Shown one piece after another: positions 43,969-51,133 of a DNA stretch of 64,000 nucleotides. Both the position numbers and the translations under genes were made by a program. Under the pieces are notes generated by a model. The model saw only the letters and a program-made list of their open reading frames with translations. It was not told the origin of the DNA and did not search any database. Origin of the DNA: Candidatus Thiothrix sulfatifontis (GTDB taxonomy: Bacteria; Pseudomonadota; Gammaproteobacteria; Thiotrichales; Thiotrichaceae); contig CP094685.1 in NCBI GenBank assembly GCA_022828425.1, positions 992,001 to 1,056,000 on the forward strand, in the 5' to 3' direction. Positions within the stretch are counted from its first letter, which is position 1. Every line of letters begins with the position of its first letter.

Positions 43969-44592
43969 ATGATCACGCTGATTGGCAACCTCAAAGGGGG
44001 CACTGGTAAGAGTACCATAACGTTTAATTTGGCGTTATGGGTGGCCACGCGCCACAATAAGCACGTGGTGGTGTATGACCTTGATCCGCAAGGAACCACC
44101 AGTGATGCGTTTGAAATTCGTCAGGAAGAAGGTTTTTTACCTGCGATTGCCCCACTCACGTCTGTTAGTGATCTGGGTGCGCAAGATAATAAATCTGAAG
44201 TATTGGTAGACATGGGTTTGGCTGACATGGCGGCTGTTGAGACTGCAATTAGCAAAGCAGAGCGCATTATTTTGCCGGTGGCACCCAGTCAAGCGGACAT
44301 TTGGTCTACCCAACGTTTCCTGAAAATGATTGAGGATATTCGTCAGGGGCGTCCGGTTGAAATACTTGGCGTCATTAACCGCGCGGATACCCATCACGCC
44401 GTTCGCGAGACATCAGAAGCGGCTGAAGCGATGCAATTGCTGCCAGGCGTGCGTTTGCTAGAGCAACGTTTGTACATGCGTACCACGTACCGGCGTTCCT
44501 TTAGTGAAGGTTTGGCGGTGTTTGAAATGGAGCCGCGTTCCAAAGCGGCGGTAGAATTGGATGCATTGGGACGCGCTTTGTATCCGGCATAA
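43969..44592 (+). CDS. Orphan ParA/MinD-type ATPase
   Basis: This 207-residue P-loop ATPase has the deviant Walker A NLKGGTGKST (residues 7-16, both signature Lys present), Walker A' DLDPQGTTSD and a Walker-B-like LVDMGLAD, so it belongs to the ParA/MinD/McdA class that forms nucleotide-dependent gradients on nucleoid or membrane. No ParB, no centromere-like repeats and no MinE are beside it, so it is not a plasmid or chromosome partition gene. It has no C-terminal amphipathic MinD-like helix that I can see. In this operon it probably positions a protein complex, as PpfA and McdA do for others; that is inference. Confidence 0.85.
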   Translation: MITLIGNLKGGTGKSTITFNLALWVATRHNKHVVVYDLDPQGTTSDAFEIRQEEGFLPAIAPLTSVSDLGAQDNKSEVLVDMGLADMAAVETAISKAERIILPVAPSQADIWSTQRFLKMIEDIRQGRPVEILGVINRADTHHAVRETSEAAEAMQLLPGVRLLEQRLYMRTTYRRSFSEGLAVFEMEPRSKAAVELDALGRALYPA

Positions 44593-44633
44593 ACATTATT
44601 TTTAATAAATCTGGGGTTTTTAAGGAGATTCAG

Positions 44634-45368
44634 ATGCATATTTTAGGTTGGTTAATGAAACATCCGATTTTGTTGGCATGGTTGCTGGCAATCATAGCCA
44701 TTTTGTTGAACTTCAGCATGGGCACCAAGTCAGTTGAAGACGGTAATGAGGTTGCAATGACGCATGAGTCGCCTGCGGCAGAACACCAAGCGGCTGCCCC
44801 GGCACCGGCACCTGTGGTTGAGGAAAAGCCAGTTCAAGTAGCAGCAAACCCGGCACCTGCGCCAGTGGTTGAAGAAAAGCCAGTTCAGGCACCTGCCCCT
44901 GCACCTGCGCCAGTGGTTGAGGAAAAGCCAGTTCAGGCACCTGCTCCAGCCCCGGCACCTGCGCCAGTGGTTGAGGAAAAGCCAGTTCAGGCGGCTGCTC
45001 CAGCCCCGGCACCTGCGCCAGTGGTTGAGGAAAAGCCGGTTCAAGCAGCAGCCCCGGCACCAGTCGCTAATCCGGCGGATTTGTTACGCGCTGCTCGCGA
45101 AGCTTACTGGGCAAATGAATTAGACAAAGCAGTAGGTCTGTACAACGACTTACTCAAGCAAGCTCCGGACTCTTTGGAGTACCAAGGTGAGTTGGCAAAT
45201 GTGTACTGGAAGCAAGGCAATGCACAGCAAGCTGCTACTTTGTTTGCTGAAGTCGCGCCAAAATTGGCTGCACAAGGTCGTGTCACCGAAGCATTAAACA
45301 TGAAGTTGTACGTGGATATGGTGAACCCTGAGCTTGCCAAGCAAATTGATGCTGCACTGAAAAAATAA
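44634..45368 (+). CDS. Membrane-anchored TPR-like protein with Pro/Ala repeat linker
   Basis: TAAGGAG lies 7 bases before the ATG. The 244-residue protein has one membrane anchor (ILLAWLLAIIAILLNFSMG, about 12-30). A linker of five to six repeats of APAPAPVVEEKPVQA type (about 55-145) follows, then a C-terminal helical domain with a TPR-like helix pair (LLRAAREAYWANELDKAVGLYNDLLKQAP; quoted in part AREAYWANELDKAVGLYNDL). The anchor and repeat linker would hold a TPR binding domain away from the membrane, like TonB-type spacers. It starts 41 bp after the ParA-type gene. A 214-bp gap follows it. Confidence 0.75.
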   Translation: MHILGWLMKHPILLAWLLAIIAILLNFSMGTKSVEDGNEVAMTHESPAAEHQAAAPAPAPVVEEKPVQVAANPAPAPVVEEKPVQAPAPAPAPVVEEKPVQAPAPAPAPAPVVEEKPVQAAAPAPAPAPVVEEKPVQAAAPAPVANPADLLRAAREAYWANELDKAVGLYNDLLKQAPDSLEYQGELANVYWKQGNAQQAATLFAEVAPKLAAQGRVTEALNMKLYVDMVNPELAKQIDAALKK

Positions 45369-45582
45369 AGCCGGATAGCCGTGTGTCAGTAGTTGTGCAG
45401 GATTAAGTTATCATATCTTGACCTGCCGCTACTGCCACAGGCCTCGTAAAAGAATAAAATATTAGGGATGTTTGGGAGATAAAATTCATGAAGAACACAT
45501 TGAATAGGGCGTAATACGCATTCACAGTTAGCCGAGATGTTATCTAAGGAGATAGATTGCGCCTCGAAATCAGGAGTCAAGT

Positions 45583-46347
45583 ATGAAAACGAATGAGAAA
45601 TCCGCAGGGATTAACGACATTGAAGCTGAGTTACACGGTGTCGAAGATGAATTGCAGGATTTTGAGGAGCGCCAGGTCAATGTAACCCAAACCTTGCAAA
45701 TGATTGTTTACCCCGCCATGGTAGCGTTCATTATTCTTTCTGCCTATGGCTTCTATTTGGTGCAATCCCTTACCACTGACGTCCACCGCCTCACGTCGAC
45801 CATCGAGAATATGCACAACTCGGTTGATACCAATATGACGAAAATGTCGAGTTCCATTCAGTCAATGAACACCCAAATGGGGAGTTTGGTGAATTCAACT
45901 GGCCAGATGACCAATAACATTGTTGGCATGAATAGCAGTACTCAAGACATGGCGGGCAATATTCAGCAAATGAATGCATCCACCCAGAATATGGCTGTCT
46001 CAACTTACAATATGCAACGCGACATGTGGAGCATGAACAAAAATATTTCCGGGCCAATGAAATTGTTTAATAAATTCAGCCCATTTGGTAATGATTCTAC
46101 CGCCCCTTACGTGGTGCCGCCACCCGCTGCCGCCGCCCCTTATTATGGCTACTATGCCCCTAACACTGCGACGCAAGGTGTTGCGGTTCAACCGCAACCT
46201 GTACCTGTACCTGTGGTTGCGCAGCCAGTGGTGGAAACGCCTGCGAATCAAGTCCCAGCACTTGATTCTACAACAGCAAAAGACGGACACAGTTCGCTGA
46301 TAACAGAAGACGGCAAATTTGTCTCATTATTGGAAGTTAAAGGATAG
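45583..46347 (+). CDS. Membrane protein with methionine-heptad coiled coil
   Basis: This 254-residue protein has an acidic cytoplasmic N-terminus (IEAELHGVEDELQDFEERQ), one membrane segment (IVYPAMVAFIILSAYGFYLV, about 41-60) and a long coiled coil (about 70-155). In the coiled coil Met recurs every seventh residue through nine heptads (for example TGQMTNNIVGMNSSTQDM), with Ile/Thr/Met at the other core position and mainly Asn, Ser, Gln, Thr outside. A Pro/Tyr-rich tail (PYYGYYAPN) and a C-terminal SSLITEDGKFVSLLEVKG follow. It resembles a chemoreceptor only in layout; there is no signalling domain. The dynamin-like gene starts 2 bp after its stop. Confidence 0.72.
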   Translation: MKTNEKSAGINDIEAELHGVEDELQDFEERQVNVTQTLQMIVYPAMVAFIILSAYGFYLVQSLTTDVHRLTSTIENMHNSVDTNMTKMSSSIQSMNTQMGSLVNSTGQMTNNIVGMNSSTQDMAGNIQQMNASTQNMAVSTYNMQRDMWSMNKNISGPMKLFNKFSPFGNDSTAPYVVPPPAAAAPYYGYYAPNTATQGVAVQPQPVPVPVVAQPVVETPANQVPALDSTTAKDGHSSLITEDGKFVSLLEVKG

Positions 46348-46349
46348 TT

Positions 46350-47795
46350 ATGACACCAGCCAAGCGCATGGAGCAACGCCTAAAGCGGTTGCAGGAACAC
46401 CTGAGACGTGAAAATCCGGTGTTAGTCGAAGCAGTCAACCAGTACCGCGAACTGGATGCTGTTGCTCAAAAGCTTGGCTTGTTGCACGGCGGAGAATCCT
46501 ACGCGACGCAAATTTCGTGGTGGCCGATGATTTCGGTACTGGGGACGTTTTCAGCAGGTAAATCCAGTTTTATTAATACCTTTTTGGACATGGATTTGCA
46601 GCGCACCGGGAATCAGGCGGTCGATGACCGTTTCACCGTGATTACTTTTAGCCCAGATAATCAGGTGCGTACTTTACCCGGTTTGGCATTGGATGGCGAT
46701 CCGCGTTTTCCTTTCTACCAAATCAGTGAAGACATTGAGAACGTTTGCAAAGGTGAAGGCGCAAAAATAGACAGTTACCTTCAGATGAAGGTTGCACCCA
46801 GTGAAAAGCTGCGCGGTAAAATTTTGATTGATTCACCGGGGTTCGATGCTGACGAACAGCGTAAAGCCACCTTAAGAATCACCGATCACATTATTGAATT
46901 ATCCGATTTGGTGATGGTGTTTTTTGATGCCCGCCACCCGGAACCGGGCGCAATGCAAGACACATTGGAGCATCTGGTTAAAGGTGCAATGCGCCGCAAT
47001 GACAGCAGCAAGTTCCTGTTTATTTTGAATCAAATTGATACGTCAGCGCGTGAAGATAACCTTGAGGATATTGTGTCCGCTTGGCAAAAAGCGCTGGTAC
47101 AGCAAGGACTCTCTGCGGGCAGTTTCCATATTTTGTTCAACGACAAATTGGCTGTACCCGTCGCCAATGAGAACGTCTGGGCGCGTTACGTGGCAAAGCG
47201 CGACGCGGATTACCAGCGCATTATGGCGCGTGTGAATGGGGTGAACACTGAGCGTGTTTACCGCATTGTGGGGGCAATGGAATCACAGGCGAACGCGATT
47301 GAACAGCAAGCCGTGCCGCGTATCCGTGAAGCATTGCAGCGCTGGCGCAAACAAGTGCTGGCAGCCGACGGGCTGGTATTTGGTTTGTTAGCGGTGGCTC
47401 TGGTGGCAATGAGCATTGAGTTTGGTTATTGGGAAGGGTTGCTATTCAATCCGCCTTGGCTGGCAGCGTTTGCGGGCAATCTTTGGGCGACTGTCGGTGT
47501 GTGGGTTGTGATCACGTTATTGGCGCTAGGAATGCATTATTGGATTCGTCAGCGTTTGGCAAAGCGTATCGCGGCAACCCTTAGCACCAATGAATCTTAT
47601 GGCAATTTGTCAACCGCTTTTCTGAAAAGCACTCCCTTCTGGCGCAGTATTTTCCAATCATCACCGGCAGGCTGGGGTGGCAGAACGCGTCGACGGTTAG
47701 ACACTATCCGTCATGCCACAGACCGTTTTGTGCAGCATTTGAATGACCGTTTTACGAGCCCTTCCGGTGAGCAACAAAAACCTAAATCTGCTTAA
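46350..47795 (+). CDS. Dynamin-like GTPase with two membrane segments
   Basis: This 481-residue GTPase has G1 GTFSAGKSS (residues 65-73), RFTVITFS (switch I Thr), G3 DSPGFD and G4 LNQID, the pattern of the Dynamin_N/EHD-type large GTPases rather than of Era or EngA. After the G domain and a helical region come two hydrophobic segments (about 350-370 and 385-412; LVFGLLAVALVAMSIEF and LWATVGVWVVITLLALG), and a basic tail (GGRTRRRLDTIRHATD). Bacterial dynamin-like proteins bind, tether or remodel membranes. Its start nearly touches the coiled-coil gene and its end overlaps apbE. Confidence 0.85.
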   Translation: MTPAKRMEQRLKRLQEHLRRENPVLVEAVNQYRELDAVAQKLGLLHGGESYATQISWWPMISVLGTFSAGKSSFINTFLDMDLQRTGNQAVDDRFTVITFSPDNQVRTLPGLALDGDPRFPFYQISEDIENVCKGEGAKIDSYLQMKVAPSEKLRGKILIDSPGFDADEQRKATLRITDHIIELSDLVMVFFDARHPEPGAMQDTLEHLVKGAMRRNDSSKFLFILNQIDTSAREDNLEDIVSAWQKALVQQGLSAGSFHILFNDKLAVPVANENVWARYVAKRDADYQRIMARVNGVNTERVYRIVGAMESQANAIEQQAVPRIREALQRWRKQVLAADGLVFGLLAVALVAMSIEFGYWEGLLFNPPWLAAFAGNLWATVGVWVVITLLALGMHYWIRQRLAKRIAATLSTNESYGNLSTAFLKSTPFWRSIFQSSPAGWGGRTRRRLDTIRHATDRFVQHLNDRFTSPSGEQQKPKSA

Positions 47796-48798
47796 AGCCT
47801 TGTGCTTAGGCGCATTGTTGTTGCTTGCTGGGTGTGAGCAACGCAGCTCTGCATGGCAGCTAGAAGGAATGCAGGGCACCGCGCTTTGGCATGTCACCCT
47901 GACTGATCCACCCGAACGCCTCACGCAACCCGAATTACAGACGGGCTTGAACCAGACTTTTGCCAAAACTAACCAATGGTTGGCGACGTGGGATGAAACC
48001 TCGGTATTGGCACAATTTAACCGTTATCAAGGAACGGATTGGTTTGCCGTTGCCCCGGAATTGGCGCAGTTGGTTGAGCTAACCTTGCAAATTAGTCAGC
48101 AAAGTAATGGTGTGTACGATGTAACGGTCGGGCCGTTGATTAAACTTTGGGGGTTTAATTCACACGAAAGCAAAACAGTTGTGCCCGAGCAAGCCGCTAT
48201 TGATGCGGCACGGGCGAAAGTGGGCTATCAAAAATTGCAAGTGCGCTTGGAGCCACCGGCCCTACGCAAGTCGCAAGCGGATATTCTGGTAAATCTTTCC
48301 TCTGTCGCTGACGGTTTTGCGGCTGATCAAGCCGGGCGCTATCTCGAGACGTTAGGCGTGCACGATTACATGGTGGAAATTGCGGGCGAAGTACGCACCC
48401 GTGGGGTGAGTCCGCGTGGGGATGCATGGCGCATTGCGATTGAAAAGCCCGTTGAAGAGGGGCGAGTGATTCAGCAAGGTGTTGATTTGCAAAACGCAGG
48501 CTTGGCAACCTCCGGGGATTACCGCAACTTTTTTGTCAAAGGTGGCAAACGCTATTCGCATACCGTGAATCCCGCAACAGGCGCTCCGGTGACGCACGCT
48601 CTCGCATCCGTATCCGTAGTCGCAGCAGAAGCAACTTTGGCAGATGCTTACGCGACATTACTAATGGCATTGGGTGAACAGCAGGGCAAAACATTTGCTG
48701 ACGCGCACGGCATTAATGCTTATTTTATTTGGCGAACTGACCAAGGGTTTGCAACAGCCGATACAGCGGGTTTTCGGCGGGTATTGCGCGAAAAATAG
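47743..48798 (+). CDS. apbE: FAD:protein FMN transferase ApbE (lipoprotein)
   Basis: Attaches FMN covalently to Thr in periplasmic targets such as RnfG/NqrC-type flavoproteins. The 351-residue reading from ATG 47743 overlaps the dynamin-like gene by 53 bp; a GTG at 47767 would shorten this and is also possible. The lipoprotein signal ends ALLLLAGC. ApbE landmarks: NQTFAKTNQWLATWDETSVLAQFN, VTVGPLIKLWGF, SVADGFAADQ, VEIAGEVRTRG and SHTVNPATGAPV, with Mg2+-binding Asp/Thr residues near the end (ATLADAYATLLMALG). No flavinylation target is next to it. Confidence 0.9.
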   Translation: MTVLRALPVSNKNLNLLKALCLGALLLLAGCEQRSSAWQLEGMQGTALWHVTLTDPPERLTQPELQTGLNQTFAKTNQWLATWDETSVLAQFNRYQGTDWFAVAPELAQLVELTLQISQQSNGVYDVTVGPLIKLWGFNSHESKTVVPEQAAIDAARAKVGYQKLQVRLEPPALRKSQADILVNLSSVADGFAADQAGRYLETLGVHDYMVEIAGEVRTRGVSPRGDAWRIAIEKPVEEGRVIQQGVDLQNAGLATSGDYRNFFVKGGKRYSHTVNPATGAPVTHALASVSVVAAEATLADAYATLLMALGEQQGKTFADAHGINAYFIWRTDQGFATADTAGFRRVLREK

Positions 48799-48957
48799 TA
48801 GCAGAAGCTAAATGCTAAGGCAGTTTTTAACAACAGTTTTGCTCGATTTTCTGCAACTGACTTATTTTTGTTCAAATCATAATTCCCTGTTTTTAATTGG
48901 TATTTTATCCGGCTTATCTTGCTGCGGCGAAAATGTGCCAACGATTTTTCTAAGCTA

Positions 48958-48966
48958 TGCTATAAC
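48958..48966 (+). promoter_or_regulatory. Extended -10 promoter upstream of first DUF1566 gene
   Basis: TGCTATAAC fits an extended -10 box (TGnTATAAT), 63 bp before the start at 49030, in an AT-rich 231-bp gap with no gene. The same TGCTATAA octamer precedes the second DUF1566 gene at a near-equal distance. Confidence 0.5.
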
Positions 48967-49029
48967 TTTTTCTAGCCTGAATGATTAGGGCTGAAATTTC
49001 TTTGTTTAGAATATATCAGGATAATAGTT

Positions 49030-49839
49030 ATGCCAGAAGTTTTTGCTCCCAAACAAATCCCAGTAATTAAAAACAGCGGACTCGTGTTGGCGATGGTTTT
49101 GTGTGCATCCCTACTGAGTGCGTGTGATTGTGACGGCGATTGTGATGCGGTCAGCGCAAACAGTGCGAGTGCCGTTAGTCCTGCGGTCACTACGCCTACA
49201 CCTGTTGATCCTCCAGCAGTAGTCACACCTGTTACACCAGTAGCCCCACCAGCCGCTGCTAGGTGTGCTGATCCCCGTTTTTGCAAAATTGGCAGCACAG
49301 GTGCGGTGTTAGACGATTCTGCAACGTCATGGTCTTGCGTACAAGATAAGCTGCTTGGTACTTTCTGGGAAGTTAAAACGGATGATGCCGCTTTACGTGA
49401 TAAAGATTGGACTTATGCAAAGACAGGAGCGGCTGGTACATGTGGCGGCACGTTAGCGGTATGCTCGCCTAGCACTTATGTAACGGCAGTGAATGCGGCG
49501 CCGACGCGTCCTTGTGGCACGACTCGGACTTGCCGCTTGCCTACGCATCCAGAATTGATTTATTTGAGTTTTCCTGATGCATTGTTGACACCTGTTGCAG
49601 CCGGAGTGCCGACCACTGCTGGTAAAGTGACAAGTACCACGACGGGTTATACGCCGCCTGCCGCCTTCTTCCCTGATATTGTGGCTGATGGTTTCTACTT
49701 TAACTCTGGTGATGCACGCCAAGTTGCTTACGGTGTTTCTATCCCCGCTGGCAGTAGCGTTGACGCGATTAGTTTATTAGGAATGGCTCCGGCGGTTGGC
49801 TTAGATCTCGCTGGTCATATTCGTTTGATTTGCGAATAA
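49030..49839 (+). CDS. DUF1566 lipoprotein
   Basis: This 269-residue exported protein has a lipoprotein-like signal (LVLAMVLCASLLSAC, followed by DCDGDCD), a Pro/Val/Thr linker (TTPTPVDPPAVVTPVTPVAPP) and a Cys-rich C-terminal domain with FWEVKTDDAALRDKDWTYA, YVTAVNAAP, TCRLPTHPELIYLS and GHIRLICE. These are marks of the DUF1566 (Lcl C-terminal) fold, found in many secreted and surface proteins with unknown ligand. Its usual Tyr-Trp-Ser-Ser element is degenerate here. It is a relative of the next gene. Confidence 0.78.
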   Translation: MPEVFAPKQIPVIKNSGLVLAMVLCASLLSACDCDGDCDAVSANSASAVSPAVTTPTPVDPPAVVTPVTPVAPPAAARCADPRFCKIGSTGAVLDDSATSWSCVQDKLLGTFWEVKTDDAALRDKDWTYAKTGAAGTCGGTLAVCSPSTYVTAVNAAPTRPCGTTRTCRLPTHPELIYLSFPDALLTPVAAGVPTTAGKVTSTTTGYTPPAAFFPDIVADGFYFNSGDARQVAYGVSIPAGSSVDAISLLGMAPAVGLDLAGHIRLICE

Positions 49840-49852
49840 TATGTTTTAAGTA

Positions 49853-49879
49853 AGGGCGAAGGGTGCTTCCCTTCGCCCT
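49853..49879. terminator. Strong hairpin between the two DUF1566 genes
   Basis: An 11-bp perfect stem (AGGGCGAAGGG, 49853-49863, with CCCTTCGCCCT, 49869-49879) lies 14 bp past the first gene's stop. There is no T tract on either side, so intrinsic termination is uncertain; it may protect the 3' end. Confidence 0.55.
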
Positions 49880-49958
49880 ACAGATTGTTGCCGTGCTTAC
49901 CACTTATCATAAAAATTATTGCGTATATATCAAAAAAACCTGCTTTTCTTCTGTGCTG

Positions 49959-49967
49959 TGCTATAAA
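49959..49967 (+). promoter_or_regulatory. Extended -10 promoter upstream of second DUF1566 gene
   Basis: TGCTATAAA, an extended -10 type box, lies 57 bp before the coding start region. Together with the copy at 48958 it makes common control of the two lipoproteins likely. Confidence 0.48.
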
Positions 49968-50024
49968 TATTATTGTTGCTTCTGAAAGGTAACGCATTAA
50001 CTAATTATTTTATAGGGCAGGATA

Positions 50025-50870
50025 ATGACTATGTTAACAACAGCACAATCCAACATGAATTTTTATAAAAAAAGTGGGCTTTTTTTGGCAGTCGCACTTT
50101 CCGCTTCTCTACTGACTGCTTGTGGCGGCGGTGGTGGCACGGCAGCAACTGCTGATACAACACCGATTACAACTACTCCAACAACACCAGTTGTAACTAC
50201 TCCTGTTACGACTCCCCCTACAACGCCGATTACGACAACCCCCACAACGCCTGCAGCGAAAACATTTACTAAGCTAAATCTCACGGGTGCTGCTTACGTG
50301 GCAGATGGCGTTCAAACGATCGGTTGTGTTCAGGATTCTCAAACCAAGAAGTTCTGGGAAGTAAAAACCAATGCTGCTGATGTAACAAAATCTGATTTCC
50401 GTGATGTCGATTACGGTTATTTCTGGGGTGTTAATGTCGGCTCCACGGCTGGCACGCCTGCCATTTCCAATGCGACTGTAGCGACAAGTGCATGTTCGAG
50501 TGTGGGTTCCGCGTTGACCAAGTGTAATACAGACGCTTATGTCAAGGCTGTGAATGCGATGAATACTGGCAAAGGCTTGTGTAACAAAACAACTTGGCGC
50601 TTACCTACATCGGCTGAATTGTTAGGATTGCTGGATACTAGCAAGACCACTGCACCTTATATTTACAGTGATTTGGGCAGTACTGCATTCGATGGTAGCG
50701 ATACCGATGGTCGTCCGTTTGTGTATGCGTATTGGTCTGCTACCGCAGTTGCTGGGGCGCCGTCGCAACGCGAAGCGGTAAGCTTCTCTAATAAATTGGC
50801 AAACGGTCAAATTAAAGCGCATAACATGGTTGATCAGATCAATGACCACATCCGTCTGATCGCTGATTAA
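50025..50870 (+). CDS. DUF1566 lipoprotein
   Basis: This 281-residue paralogue of the previous gene may start at 50025 or at ATG 50031, which is better placed after AGGA. The signal ends SASLLTACGGGGG (lipoprotein). A low-complexity Thr/Pro linker (TTPTTPVVTTPVTTPPTTP) leads to a DUF1566 domain: CVQDSQTKKFWEVKTN, RDVDYGYFWGVN, WRLPTSAELLGLLD, YAYWSATAVAG and DHIRLIAD. The domain is complete and canonical here, unlike in the first copy. It probably acts as an outer-membrane or surface-attached binding module. Its 3' end overlaps feoC by 4 bp, convergent. Confidence 0.8.
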   Translation: MTMLTTAQSNMNFYKKSGLFLAVALSASLLTACGGGGGTAATADTTPITTTPTTPVVTTPVTTPPTTPITTTPTTPAAKTFTKLNLTGAAYVADGVQTIGCVQDSQTKKFWEVKTNAADVTKSDFRDVDYGYFWGVNVGSTAGTPAISNATVATSACSSVGSALTKCNTDAYVKAVNAMNTGKGLCNKTTWRLPTSAELLGLLDTSKTTAPYIYSDLGSTAFDGSDTDGRPFVYAYWSATAVAGAPSQREAVSFSNKLANGQIKAHNMVDQINDHIRLIAD

Positions 50871-51133
50871 GAGCGGGTAGGAAACCACTGAAGCGGCACA
50901 TCGCGCTTCACCCACTCGTAGTGTGTGGCGGCCTTAGTGCCGCCACAACTGTTTTTGCCGCAGCCGCCACTGCTACACGTACCCGCTGCTTGTTCGCGAA
51001 TTTTGCCTTTGCGTTGCCAATAGTGCAGAGCAAAACGCGCAGTATCCGCTGCAATGTCGAAATGGGTAGCAACTTCCGTCAAGTTGGCGCTACCGCGCTG
51101 TTGCAGGTAATCGCGAATTTCCCCTAATAGCAT
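50867..51133 (-). CDS. feoC: FeoC-like regulator
   Basis: The start is placed at ATG 51133 (MLLGEIRDYLQQRGSANLTE), with GGGG 10 bases before it; the frame is open to 51187, but that part lies deeper inside feoB. The 88-residue product is a small winged helix (EVATHFDIAADTARFALHYWQRKGKI) followed by a Cys-rich wing, CSSGGCGKNSCGG, a possible iron-sulfur or metal site as in FeoC proteins. FeoC affects FeoB level or activity in enterobacteria. Its start overlaps the feoB end. Confidence 0.85.
   Translation of the reverse strand: MLLGEIRDYLQQRGSANLTEVATHFDIAADTARFALHYWQRKGKIREQAAGTCSSGGCGKNSCGGTKAATHYEWVKRDVPLQWFPTRS

Noticed and set aside
43969-44592. Plasmid or chromosome partition locus
   Set aside because: No ParB or repeat centromere beside the ParA-type gene, and the neighbours are RND and membrane proteins.
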